DNA of 38,276 nucleotides from Didymodactylos carnosus (GCA_905250885.1 CAJNOQ010000968.1:1-38276), one strand, 5' to 3'; positions 12,335 to 24,808 are shown, counted from the first letter of the stretch. The notes: a model not told the origin generated them from the sequence alone. Numbers and translations are program-made.

Positions 12335-12580
12335 CTATCGACTGCCATCCTGTGTTCTCTTCCAATCTAATTCGCCCGTTTTACACAATGTACATACGAA
12401 TGTTAATTCCATAGCACCTTGCTTTAACCATCGTCTCATAGGGACTTCATCTACTGTTTTCTGCAACCACAAGTGATTGAATTTTTTGTTTCATATGACG
12501 GCATTAATAAAAAAAATATATCTGAAACTACTTTCACATTCAAAAATAGTCTGAATTCTGGTGTTTTTGCTAAAAATTCC
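12335..12580 (-). CDS. Two possible terminal exons of an unidentified gene
   Basis: A 49-nt exon (12532-12580), preceded by the acceptor CTCTTCAG and ended by AAA|GTAGTT, joins in frame to 12335-12460, preceded by TGGTTGCAG and ending at TAG. The combined peptide of about 57 residues starts EFLAKTPEFRLFLNV and contains VCTLCKTGELDWKR near its end, with a CxxC pair. The first exon needs two bases from a preceding exon, and I could not find that exon with confidence upstream; the fold-back element at 12761-13481 lies in that direction and may have disrupted the gene. No family is recognised. It could be a truncated gene or pseudogene. Confidence 0.35.
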
Positions 12581-12760
12581 CTGAAGAGGAAAAGAGGACC
12601 ATTACGAACTCAGCCTGATTGCCAATGACGCTTGGGTATTAATAAGTTTTAATGTGATTAAATTGACTAATAATACGGATGATAGAGAGAAGCTGTTGGT
12701 GGTTATCGTACTACTGACTAGTGACTTTTCGAGTCGTTTATTTAGATAATAGTCTTTCTA

Positions 12761-13481
12761 TCCCCCTGGAAAATTATAGTTGCAGTAGATTTTTTTAATA
12801 TATCACCACTATAAAAATACATTTTCAAAAAAATAATTATATATTCTGAAAGCGCTCGGAGTTCTCTATCACCCTGTACATTTATATCTTGTCTTGCATT
12901 TATTTGCTGAAAAATAAATTGAGTGCAATGACGGCATCCTCATCGTCAGATTCCCACGGACTACAGTTTGTTAGTATTTCTTCAATTTGTTTTTTAAATT
13001 TATCATCACTTTTTATAAAAGTAATTATATATTCTGATAGCGCTTGAAATTTTCTATCATCCATACACAGACGAGTACTAAAAAGCTGCTGAAATAACAA
13101 TTCTCAAAGTTTTCATTTTTTTCGTCTTTCGTATAAGCTGCATAGGTTTCTTGATTGAAGCTCTAAAATTAAGGTTTAGGTATGGTTTTGTAGAGCATTT
13201 CGCGGCGCATCTTTTTAAAAAAATATTAACCTTTGGATTCTAAAGAAACACGAGAAAAATAGAAAAAACTGAGGCCGAACCCATTACAATTTCTGGGAAT
13301 CTGACGATGACGTCCTTACACTCAATTCATTTTCCAGCAAATAAATGCAAGACAAGACATAAGTGTACAGGGCGATAGAGAACTCCGAGCGCTTTCAGAA
13401 TATATAATTATTTTTTTAGAAATGTATTTTTATAGTGGTGATATATTTAAAAAATCTACCGCAATTATTTTTTCCAGGGGA
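12761..13481. repeat. 721-bp fold-back element flanked by TA
   Basis: The left arm (12761-12956) and right arm (13294-13481) are inverted copies, with ends TCCCCCTGGAAAA and its mirror; a TA dinucleotide stands on each side (12759-12760 and 13482-13483), the footprint expected of Tc1/mariner-type insertion but weak evidence alone. Coding-like sequence runs through both arms: minus strand of the left arm and plus strand of the right arm both encode a tail starting ESDD and ending with Ser-Lys and a stop, followed by a second match to the motif RALSEYII. A third copy of that motif (QALSEYIITFI) lies in the spacer within the minus-strand frame 12900-13100. No transposase is present. Confidence 0.7.
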
Positions 13482-13483
13482 TA

Positions 13484-15665
13484 CATCTGTTAGATCGTGT
13501 TTGCATCACTTTTTATCATGCTTTCATTTGTGCGACTCTTCATCAGTCAATCATCACTAAACTTTGTTAATTTATGAGTAAATATCGAACCTTTGTCATC
13601 TGAAACAATTGTTCTTTCCATCTAAACTTATCAAGCGTTCACTAACGTCATGAGAAAGTTTTACAAATTTCTAACACAATTCCCAAAAGTCATTCCTATT
13701 TTATTCAATCACATAACATGGTAAATAGAATAATCAATAATAAAACTGCTCGGCCCCTCGATCAGAGAAGAGCGATCAGTATTTTCTCCTGATAATGGAA
13801 CAGGGTAGCAAATCTTATTTCCAATAAAAAGACGATGATATTATTCAAGCGGTAGTAGAAAGCGCTTAAAAAAACCGCGGAATGCACAAAAGCTTTTCTG
13901 CCGCATTCCGAATAATATTTATTCATTCTACCTAGTCTTTTAAACTTTTCCTCATTCTTCCAAAGATCTCACCCCCAAACAGAAAAAATTGTGAAGATGA
14001 GTGAAAAGACAGTCGATCGTTTGGAGAAGAGCACAGAAATCAATTCGACAGCGTGAAACGATTACATTGACGAAAGACCATGAGAACTATGAAACGGTTT
14101 TAATAGCAACGTGCAGGAAAATGTGCATCACTGCGTCGTGATCACGCTAATATAATGCATAAGTTACAGATACACCTATTAGGAAACACGGTTCACATAC
14201 AACGCCCAGCATTACGCACAATGTACTCTCATATTGACATCAGCGTTTTGCGTATCGCTTCTGCGCTCAGTGCATTCGAATCGAAAAGAACCAAACATCA
14301 TCGTGTAGTCGACGTAAAAAGCTACACAAAGACTTTTTGCGGTTGGTAAAAGTTTAAAAATTGTTAGCAAATGAAATTTCTAAAATTGATCGTCTATCAT
14401 AACTTTACGAATAAAGTGAAAGAACAAACTCTGAATGATAGATTTTTGTTTAGTGCATTTCAATTGAATTGTCGATTATACCGCTGTACATAGAAACTTT
14501 CTTCAAAGATGTCGCTCGTCGGACGTGTGAGGCTATATCTATCTTTTTCGGTCAACCCAACTTTATGATGTTCTCTTTTTTATCTTACATCCGATTTCGA
14601 TGGCGCTGACAGTAACTAGTGCTTGCTGTCCAACTAGAAAATTCGAGATGACAACGTTAAAGCGCTGCTGAGTTATTGCGATACAAGAGGCAAAATGAGG
14701 CTCTTAGCAAAAACGCTAATGCTTTTTTGTTGGAAGGTGCAGAAAGCTGCGGGTGGTCTCAAATGAAAGCAAACACTTAAGTCTACAGTTTGTCGATAGT
14801 GATTTTGAATTTCGTTTCCTGTCATTCCCTACAGGTACTTTAAGTTGAAACTTATAAGCTAGGGAAAATAACCCTAGCTCGGAGGATATTTTCCATTTTT
14901 CTCTGCATAGAAAATCAAATTCAAAAACCGTTACGGACAAAATTTAGATGTCTTAACTTCAAAATTAAAACAAAATGAGAGTTGTACGATGAACGGTCTA
15001 GGAGGAGTAGCAATTTTGGTGCGTCAAAACCATACTTTAAGCAATGAAGGTATCACTTGATTAATTATAATTCAGTGCCTTTATCAAAGGTAGCATAACT
15101 GTGCGAGGCGAAGTCGGCAAACCTGCGGGACATCTCATTTTGATCAGAACACTCTGCTCAACATAGTCCTATGTTTCTTAAAACGATCAATCTGAAAAAT
15201 TTTAATAAAAATTTGAAATTTAGAAAAGAGTAGTTTTTAGGGCTTCCAGAAATCTTTTTCAAAAACCTCCAGAAACGTTGAATTTTTGACAGACTGAAAT
15301 GGACACTTTGTGATTCTGAACCGTACAGTTACCTCAGTTTTGAAGAAAAAATCAAATTCCTGAGGTTGAGTTCATCTTAACAAAAATAGCTTCAGACTCG
15401 ATCAGGCAAAAAAGCTTTTAAGCGTAACCAGGAAAAAAGCTTTCTAACCATCACTGGAAAATATCATGAACGTTACGAATTATCGTGTTAAAACAACAAT
15501 GAAAATAACTGAGATATCTGCTCGACGCGTTTTTGAGTGTACTTTATGCCATTGTTTTAATTTCTTTTTTAATCAACAAATGAAATTTTCGATTGACAGT
15601 AGATTTTTTCTGATGTAATGAACTTTCTATGGGCTCTCTCTCTTATTCAAATCTTAAGAAGAATG
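13484..15665. other. Intergenic region without a recognised gene
   Basis: Short open frames (14155-14349 plus, 14716-14940 minus) show no family resemblance and no convincing splice context. A small inverted repeat built on CGGAATGC/GCATTCCG lies at about 13876-13909. A minus-strand ATTAAA at 15556-15561, 105 bases past the stop of the next gene, could be its polyadenylation signal. Confidence 0.4.
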
Positions 15666-17010
15666 TTATCTTCTTGCTTTAGCTATGATCATATATTGTC
15701 GGTAGTAATCATTCATAACATCAACCATCGTAGAATTAAATAGATACTTTAAAACTTTATTAAAAATTTTCCAGTTGCCAGGCTGTAGGATTTCATCGTG
15801 TTTTAAATGTGCATCACCGAATTGATCAAACGTATCACGATCCCAGTAATTCATTCCCGAAACACGATCTAATCGATCAATCCGTCCGCGTTCGCTAATT
15901 TTAAGTTGGGGATGTTTTGCTCTGTAATCTACTAACAACATACTAACCATTATCTGATCCATGTACCACGCTGAATCACCTTTACCCATTTGTTGATCAT
16001 ACACGGAACGAAACTCGTGTCGCATATACAACGTTATGGAATCAAAGTTAAACGCGAAATTGTCTAAAAGTAACGTTAAATTCGAATGTTCTGATAATAG
16101 TTGTTTCTCATACGAGTGAAGACTACTGTTTGTTGACGACAAGTAAAAGGTTCGATTCTGTTCTATGAGTGATAATTCTGAGCGCTGAGTAGAATTGTCG
16201 ATGAGATCTCTCCAAACGTCTTTTCTCAGATAAATATGTCCCATGGGAAACATTCGATACGACTTCGATCGTCGACTGAACTCGCCACAACAAAAAGCAT
16301 TGAAAATAAATCCGCCTGCGCCATTCGTAAGCTGATATTCCGAGGGTTTCAGGGGTAACAAATCACTATCGGCTGTGATAATGTAGTCCTGATCTGTCAC
16401 AATTCCTGTGGGTAAAAAGCCAGCAAAAACTCTGACTATCTGACTCATTTTCACTGCATATGACTCATTACACTGAAAATCGACAATGTGTGCACCGATT
16501 TTTGACAAGTAGGTACGAGTTAAATTGATACGTTGAACTAAATTTTGTTCATTCGTAGAACTTGACTTTTGTTGTGCTTGAAAATCACCGACAAACACAA
16601 CAATCGCCTCATAACCAACTCGCATCCACGCGGCAGCAGTGACGGGAGCATAAAAATAGTAGGCAGCGGTTGTTGAATGAATTGAACACGCAAATACAGC
16701 AAAATGTTTTGAGACATTGTTCGGTTGTTGTTTTTCGGTATTATTCTTTAAATTACTAATAAATGTCTCAGATACTGGAACAGCAATACTTGTTAGATGA
16801 GACAAACTTTGAAAGTAGGTCAACAGTAATAGTGCGATAGATACGGTGGAAATAAGAAGAAAAAAGCACACTTTATGAAACTAAAATTAGAAAGAAAATA
16901 TATTAGTGAGATGCGACTATGGTCGATATAAATTTATTAGTGTCTCATATGAAGCTTATCAAACGTTGCTCCCATTCGCGTACCGATGCAGTAGACGATA
17001 GACATTTCAT
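15666..17010 (-). CDS. Predicted type II membrane glycosyltransferase-like protein
   Basis: The main exon (15666-16880) encodes 404 residues and a stop. It has no in-frame ATG near its 5' end, but the acceptor TTCTAATTTTAG precedes 16880, and a 9-codon exon at 16984-17010 (ATG, donor GTACGC) joins in phase 0, giving a 413-residue protein. Residues of about 15-32 form a hydrophobic segment (FFLLISTVSIALLLL) typical of a Golgi type II anchor. The lumenal part contains Asn-X-Ser/Thr sites and YIITADSDLLPL, where DSD resembles the metal-binding DXD motif of nucleotide-sugar transferases. Next comes GFIFNAFCCGEF and a conserved-looking PMGHIYLRKDVW stretch. The fold family, donor sugar and acceptor are not identifiable by eye. 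The first exon is the least certain part. Confidence 0.7.
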
Positions 17011-17317
17011 CGTCATTCACTTGTTTAAATTATTGATAATTTATGGTTGTACTGTTATTGTTATGAAAGTTACAAAAAATCTTGTTTAGGAAATAAATGA
17101 TTCATTCTTCATCTACAGATTCAATATTTACCCTTTTAACAACATTCCAACATAATACACACAACGAACGATCTTGAATTTTGTGGTTAATTGTATTTTC
17201 AGTTAAGAATAAAAAGGAAAAAAACATTCACGACTAAAAGAAAGTAAGACAATGCATATTTCAACAGCTGCCGTGGACAACCCAAACACGAAAAAAATAA
17301 TCGTAAATCGGGCGCAT

Positions 17318-17506
17318 GCATCCAGATTAAAGGGTTATTTATCCAGCTTGATTCAGTGAAATATATGAAAATTTTATCTAGTTTAAATTGGCAGCCAGAT
17401 CCTGTTGATTAATCAGACAATGGAATGTCCCATGAATCGGCCGCTGCAGCTAGAACACAATTTCAATCACCATGCAGCCAGATAAATGTACCTTTTAATC
17501 TAGCTA
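17318..17506. repeat. Degenerate inverted repeat
   Basis: CCAGATTAAAGGGTTATTTATCC near 17320 is mirrored imperfectly by GGATAAATGTACC-like sequence and TTTTAATCTAGC near 17475-17505. The motif CAGCTAG/CCAGAT recurs four or five times within 250 bp. This looks like the relic of a small fold-back element in the 5' flank of the glycosyltransferase-like gene. Boundaries are approximate. Confidence 0.35.
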
Positions 17507-17925
17507 CAAGTGGACGCTGCAGCTAGATTTTCTTGCTTACTCAGTTCCACTTGGAAAGTCTAAATTGATAAAGAATTTCAATGGGAGGTGAAATAAGACA
17601 GAAAATAGAGGAAAAATGAACAAATAATCAGTTAAAAACCATAGAACGAAACCAGATGACAATAAATAAATTAGAGTTTTTCTTTCTCTTTTCTTAGTAA
17701 GATGCAGTGATTTTGAACAAGTAGTGCATCAATAAATATGAATATCATGAAATGTTGGATGTAAGCACACACACTTCGAATAACTATGTGATAGTGGAGA
17801 CAGAAATTCAAGACGCTTATGATCACAATAAGCAAAATTTGTTTAATATATTAATCGAATGATGCTGACGAATGACTATACACAATAAAACAATAAATAA
17901 TATAGATTGTGATGTGGTGTGAGAG

Positions 17926-18343
17926 TAGGCATGCACCAATTTTTAACTGGTGTTGGGGCATCCGGGAGAATTGCTACAAATCAGTTATCACGGTTCTCTC
18001 AGAGCTGTAAAACATCTAATTTTGTAGAAAAATGTTTGCTCTACAAAATGCGTTTGTTAAAAGAATTTCAGAATCATTTCTAAGAAAACTCGGAGTATTC
18101 AAAAATACATTGAATCACGGAAATAAAACTTGTTCGAACAGTTTTTTTCCGTGATTTAATGTATTTTTGAATACTCCGAGTTTTCTTAGAAATGATTCTG
18201 AAATTCTTTTAACAAACGCATTTTGTAGAGCAAACATTTTTCTACAAAATTAGATGTTTTACAGCTCTGAGAGAACCATGATAACTGATTTGTAGCAATT
18301 CACCTGGATACCCCAACACCAGTTAAAAACTGGTGCATGCCTA
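17926..18343. mobile_element. hAT-like fold-back miniature element, 418 bp
   Basis: The unit is a near-perfect palindrome: each arm of about 190 bp mirrors the other with only a handful of mismatches around a short centre near 18125-18150. The ends are TAGGCATGCACC and GGTGCATGCCTA. An identical 8-bp sequence, TGTGAGAG, flanks it at 17918-17925 and 18344-18351. An 8-bp target duplication with ends beginning TAGG fits the hAT superfamily (8-bp duplications are a family trait). The element has no coding capacity and would need a transposase supplied elsewhere. The high arm identity and intact duplication suggest a relatively recent insertion. Confidence 0.85.
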
Positions 18344-18351
18344 TGTGAGAG

Positions 18352-20336
18352 TAGAGCAAATGGAAGTGATTCGATTGGATAATGATACCATTTTTAACGG
18401 CATGTTGAGCATGTGGTAAATTGTAGCGAAGATATTGAAAGCATTGACAAATTTGGTGAAGGTAAGGTATGGGCAAGACATAGGCCTGTTTTAGTATCAG
18501 AATACAAACTCTCCCTCTACAAAATCCAACAACTGCGATATTTTACTTAGCATTTCGTTATCTAAACGGTGCTTATGTTTACCTTTATTATTTTCTTACT
18601 TTCTGTCTATTCAAGCGATTTGTAACGAGAGAAATAAAAATTGAATGAACATATGGAAATATTCAACGATTTTGTTACTATCGTTCTGATAAAAGTTCCT
18701 GGCTAAAATGTACTATATTAGCTTGTGAGTTCGTCAAAAGGAAACCAACTAAGACTTTTTGGATTTGGTGTTTAATGTGAAACGCTGTATATCAAAGCAA
18801 CTTAACAATAACGGTGAGTTAAAAAAACGTATAGTTTTCCAGAAAACTGTACAATTCAGTAATCAATATATCTACCGACGTCAATTTCTGTGTGGTGATT
18901 TTTTTAATGCATGATCCCCTAATAAATGTAAACCTCTTTAACTCATAAGATAGAAGGATTTCAGTTTACTAGTAAAATATTAGTAACTTTCGAGCAAAAG
19001 AAATGATCATACACTTAGAGTATGAAAATTTATTTGAAACGAGCAGGCTGTGGTACAGTATACATAGCGAGACGAGCTAGAGGAACTAAGGATCATCGAA
19101 ATTAAATGATATCTCCAAATATAATTGTTTCTACGAGTCCGCTGTCTGATGTCTGAAATATAATAATATGTTTTTTTCGTGATAAAATAACTTTGTCACG
19201 GGTACAAAGAAGCACGAAACTAATTTATTGGTGGATCCAGTGAATTTCCTGGGGAGAGGTGGGAGTGGTGCGAATTACTAAAAATATATCGAAAAGAATT
19301 GTTTTTGCTGATGTGAAACGAAAATTTTCCGTTTTGGGAATGTGCAGCTCGCAAATTCCTCCATTGAAAAAGAAACGAAATATTGAACATCGTTTGTATT
19401 AATATTTACGCTACAGTGGTTAGTAATCTAATCGTCCATTCTCTGTTTTCAAACAAAGCTTACAACGGTGTGTCATTATAAATGCCATGAATAACAATCA
19501 CTTACAGTTTTATAAAAAAGCATAATAAAATATGTGAGAATTTGTGCTAATTATGTATGAACAATATTTGTATTGCCGTATGTTCAACATAAATATAACA
19601 TGCTGGAATCTGATGAGCAATGATTACATGAAAATTATGCTAAACATGCCTTGTTCGAATATTCGGCATAGATGAAACATGATCCATCATCGCATAACGT
19701 GAGAATTTCTACAGTTTTTAGTTTTATTGGGAAGTTAGCTTTATTTAGTCGCACGTTTGGAAAACGTATATTTTACGAAGGAAGAATATCGTCTTTGCAG
19801 AGAAGATAGCATTTCGATTCCTAAAAACAGTCTTTTACCATCATTACAAGTGTTTTGTTTCAATCATCATTCAACTAAAAGTCAAATACTGATTCCTATG
19901 CTGATGGATGAAATTCATCGATCTGATCACATTGATTAGATCGATGATTTCCATCACACACAAGAATAGCACGAGAAAGTACGATATGTTCTGTCTTTAG
20001 AATAGTATTGTGATTCTGATGTGAGACACTGTTATAATGAAGAATTGATAATTGAATTTCCTTAACGTTTTGGTTTCTGGATGATATTTTTTTGGAAAAA
20101 GTCACAGCATATATGAACTGCTATGTTTGTTTCAATTACATATTTTATTTTTATCAAACTACAGAAAAATAAACGGAAAGCAATAATTAAAAACAATGCA
20201 GAACGAAAAATAATGCATAATGCGAAAAATAATGCGAAACATAATGCATTTTAAAATGTTTTTTTACAGACAGCTTCGCATTTTAAGGAAAATTATAGTA
20301 AAATATGACATTTAAACAATCATCACAAATTTGTAG
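18352..20336. other. Intergenic region and 3' flank of the TSR gene
   Basis: No gene was recognised. A hairpin built on ATTCATCGATCT/AGATCGATGA lies near 19903-19955. Near 20197-20252 the octamer AATAATGC and close variants recur in short order, in the region that should be the 3' UTR of the TSR gene. The rest is AT-rich with nothing recognisable. Confidence 0.4.
20144..20149 (-). terminator. Probable polyadenylation signal of the TSR gene
   Basis: AATAAA on the minus strand lies about 190 bases past the stop codon at 20337-20339, a reasonable 3' UTR length. No transcript evidence is available. Confidence 0.4.
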
Positions 20337-23300
20337 CTAAAAACCGAACCAGGAGAGCCATGAGTCTCGCTTTCGCCGACCTAAAACAAATGAGATTTTA
20401 ATAAGGTCGAATACAAAAGTTACTTTCATGTCAACTTGCCTGCTAGAGAACAACTTGGAAGAGAACACGATCGAGTTTGTGGATTTGTATTTGCATTTGT
20501 AGTACAATTGGTGCAAGGATTATTAAATTGATCATTACAATATTGTGTTCGAAGATAAGTTCCAGCACCGCCTAAAAGAGAAACGGATCAAGCATGTTTC
20601 TTCTAAGCCCGTAGTTAGACGTAATAACGTACAAGTGACAGAACAAGGGCCTTGAGCCCACGTAGACCACGTACAGTCTAAAATATAGAAGAGCAATCCA
20701 TTACTATAATACTCTACGTAACTCGCCCTTGTAAGAGCTATGATACACTTACTTAAGCATACATTAGTTGCACAAACTGTTGTATTGAGTGAATTTCCTT
20801 GATTTGCACATCCAGTTGCATTAGAACACGGTACTGGTATGCTTGAGTTAGAATATGCAACGTTGTAACATGTTCTATTCCATAACTGAGTACCACTTCC
20901 GCATGTTTGTGAACAGGAACCAATTGGAATAAATGGTCCATATTTACAGACTAAGCAGAATACATGGATTATTCATATCCATGTACGGATTAAACGCAAA
21001 TATACTTACCTTCACAATTCACTTGCTGGCATATTTGAGATTGTGTACTATTTCCAGAGCATGTTCGACAAGCTGTATTATTTCTTGAAAGACATGAACG
21101 TGTTCGACTTTGTGTTCCTTGTCCACATCTCGATGACGAATTACAAGATGACCATGGGTTCCATTGTATCCAAGAGCAGGCTAAAAGAAAGTACAGACAC
21201 ACTGTATTTTTGACTGTAGAAGTAATATGTTTTTGATTCATCTACTTTGACATGTATTATTGATCAAAACACTCTGAAATGTTCCATCCATTTGTTGTTG
21301 ACATTGATAAGTTTGACAACTGTTTTCTGTCCAAATTGAGTTATTCTTAAAATAATTATAGCAGAAGTATTGAGGTATACTTTCAAACAGTTTAATCGTC
21401 AAGAACTAACCGAATACTTTGTTCCGTCTGTACCGTAACATCCGCAATCACACCATAATACACAATCTTCACCATCCCATGCAAAATTATCTGTACAAAG
21501 ACATTGAAGAGAAGAAATATCTTGACACCATGTGGTATCTGAGGAATCTGAGCATAACGCGGGACATGTTTCTGGAGTTGTTACAAGTTGTTGATTGAAT
21601 GGACAGGCTAGAAAACATGTATTATATAATACATAGTGGCACTTCTAACTCTGCAATTCCTTACCAGGACAATCAGACAGCTCCGGACAGGTTGTATCAT
21701 TTCGCGCAATTCCTTGGCATTGCAGACCACCATAATTCACATTTAAACATTGTCGAGTCTGATATTTTGTTGCAGTTTTACCGCACGTTGCACTGCATGC
21801 AGACCATGGCGACCAGGAACCCCATTGACCGTCAACTAAAATAGAATGTGTCGTGATACTACCTCCGCTTGTGTCGATATTTCTTACTTGGGCATGGTTG
21901 TGAATTTATGCATGTTGATATCAATGTTGGAGAGCCAGGGCAGTAATCACCACCAAACGATGGAACAATTTTTGTACAAGTTCTATATAGCACGGTCTGT
22001 TCAAATGCAACAAAGTGCTATATAATTCTTAAGATGAGGTCTAAGAAAATTCAACTTACAATACCAGCACCGCAAGTCGCAGAACAAAGCGAAGAATTAC
22101 TCCAGTCAGACCACTGACCGATCGCTTAAAATGCAAGGTGATTTTATTTATTACAGTACTCGGCAAAGGTGGTACTACTCCTGTAACTCAGGTACCATGA
22201 TAGCTAATGACTTCTAGCTTTGTGTCAACTCACCGAATGTTGATCACTCAGCGTGTTTAAGTCTCTTTGATTGGCTGGTTTTGTAGAGATAAGTATTTCT
22301 TTTTTTTCAGAAAAATGCTTATAACTCATAACCTAAGAGAGATGAAAATTTTTCTTTTTATCAAGATGTAACCCTTAACTCTCTTTTATCAATGGTATAA
22401 ATTTCGTTCGTTGGCTCCTAGTGACCACTAAAATACAGTGGTTGTATCACCGACGGCCACTTTTGAAACACACAACGCTTATTATCAAGGTGTCAACCTC
22501 ATTCCCATACCCACCCTGTTTAAGTCAGTTCCCCGTAGAATTACTAAAACTTGGAATTAAAGTGCAACTATACTTGAAATTTTCATCTTTTGCAAACAAT
22601 TGTTATACTTTGAGCGCATACTCTTTTGAAAATTGAATCGTTCAGTTTCAGCTCAAATTAAATATCTTTCTTTATCAGTTTAGAGGTGCAATTTTTCTTT
22701 AAGGGAAAGAAAAAGGAGACACGCACATTTTTAGTATTTTCAAAAGAATATGGACGTAAAGTACAAATCTAATAAATCATGCAATCAAAGTTTAAATTCG
22801 CTGAGTGATCAACATTCAGTGAGACAACACAAAGTTAGAAGTCATTATCATGATTCCTGAATTAAAAGAGTACCAGTACTTTTGCCGAGTACTGTATTGA
22901 ACGTATAGTCGTAATACTAAATTCAATATACTTGGGCATGAAACGTTTGTTTGACATTGTACCATTTGCACACCAGTATCGGGACAACTTTGACCTCCAT
23001 TTGTTTGATTTATACATGATCTAACACGACTACTAACACCTGAGCCACAACTTGCGCTGCATGCGGACCAAGTGCTCCATAAGGTCCAGGTACCATCTAT
23101 CGGACAATTTATATTTGTGTTACAGACTTGCGTGTCATAATTTAGACCAGGACAAGGACGTACACCAAGGTTAGATTGTGTACAGTTTCGAACCTATTAA
23201 AAAATGATGAAGTCGGACTTTTACTGAAGATCATGTAATTCTCACATCCTTACTCTTCTTTGTATTCCCAAATTACCTAAGAAGAAAAATACAGATTACT

Positions 23301-24808
23301 AAATGACACCAGTTACAATAGATATAGTACGTTTACATACATGTCCCAGCACATGATGACCAACTTCCCCAATTAGACCAATTGGAAACATCTAAATGAA
23401 AAATTAGTTAAAGTTTTAGAAAATATTTTTATGCCTGTAATTTTAGTAGTGAATAATCACTGGGTTCTTGAATCTGATGCTGGTAGTGATGATTTGAACG
23501 ACTGTTAATGCTTACTTGCAATACTTGCTCCACCTAAATCAGCATGAAGAAAGAGCGTGTTACTATTAAATAACACTTCGATTAGAAAAATTAACTTTTT
23601 TACCACATGTTGTATTTCCGCAGGAATAATCAATGTCAATTGAAGATCCAATACAAGGAGCACTGCCGTTGACTGGAGCAGGGTTCGTACAAGTTCGATT
23701 GCGATATCGTCGACCACCAAGACAGGTACTTGAACAAGTACTCCAAACGCCCCAATCTGCCCAATTTCCAGCTGGTGGACAAAAAATAGCGCACGTTTGA
23801 GTGTCCAAAGCGGAACCCGAACATAATTGACCACTATACAGTCAAAAGCAAAAGCCCGGTGTGTCATGTAAATAGTTATATAACGTAGAAAAGTACCCAT
23901 TCATTGGAGCCGGATTATTGCACGTTCGAAATCGATACATACTACTTCCGACACAAGCGATTGAAGAACAGTTCGTCCAACCAGTCCAAGCTCCCCATTG
24001 GCCATCAGCTATTAAATTGTATTTCGGTAATTAGAATTGAGCTCTAGAGCGTGTTAGATGTAATTACTTGGACAGCTTATAGTTGTATCACATTGCTGGG
24101 TGTCGATGGGTGAGCCAGGGCATTGATCTGATCCTAGTTGAGCACTACAATTGCGAGAACTAAAAAACACAAAGATAATAAAAGATAATTTACCGAGTAA
24201 GTACGAAGACTTTGATTTCTAAATAATTACCGAACTTGTATACCTGTACCGCAAGTTCCACTGCATGCGCCAAAGGGACTCCATAAACTCCAAGCTCCAG
24301 AAACTGGAAAGACAAAATATTTTATTAAGAATAAAAATATTTAAAATTTGACCTTAAACCATCTCAAAGGACGCATTCCAATAAGCAAAAAAAAGCTGTA
24401 AAACGTCTTACCTGGACATGCTGTTCCATTACAAAAACTAATATTCATAGCAGCTCCAATACACATACTGCCACCGGCTGATGGTGATGGGGAACTGCAA
24501 TTTCGAGTCTGAAATTATTGAAGTTAGTTTGTTTGATTACTTTTATACAGTAATTAAAAAATTTTAAACATGACTCTTACACGTGCTTGGATTCCAGATC
24601 CACAACTAGCCGAACATCCAGAATAAGCCGACCACTGGGACCAGTTTCCATTGACTAGATAAAACAAAAACTATATTTCGAAAGACTTTTCTCTGTTGAA
24701 TAATTGTACTTGCCTGGGCATGCTAATGCATTAACACATGATCTTGTTTGCAGTGGGTCGCCGCTACACAAATATCCACCCTGTGATGCTCGAGATGAAT
24801 TACATGCT
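20337..24808 (-). other. Exon map of the TSR gene, visible exons 31-51
   Basis: Exons, 5' to 3': 24714-24808, 24581-24654, 24412-24508, 24231-24303, 24068-24159, 23897-24008, 23604-23833, 23516-23533, 23341-23391, 23254-23276, 22932-23193, 22060-22124, 21888-21996, 21665-21835, 21411-21607, 21246-21345, 21010-21180, 20753-20950, 20633-20677, 20440-20571, 20337-20380. Exon 45 (21411-21607) is TIL block 2. Exon 38 is an 18-nt microexon and exon 40 has 23 nt. GC donors follow exons 31 (GCAAGT) and 50 (GCAAGT). The last three repeats (exons 47-50) are more divergent than the others and lack the usual NG.W opening. Confidence 0.9.

Noticed and set aside
14155-14349. Plus-strand 64-codon frame in the 13.5-15.7 kb gap
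   Set aside because: No homology, motif or splice context; length is within chance for this base composition.
23505-23900. Minus-strand 131-codon frame overlapping TSR exon 37 in another frame
   Set aside because: It reads through splice sites and lacks the cysteine pattern; the correct frame gives two TSR halves.
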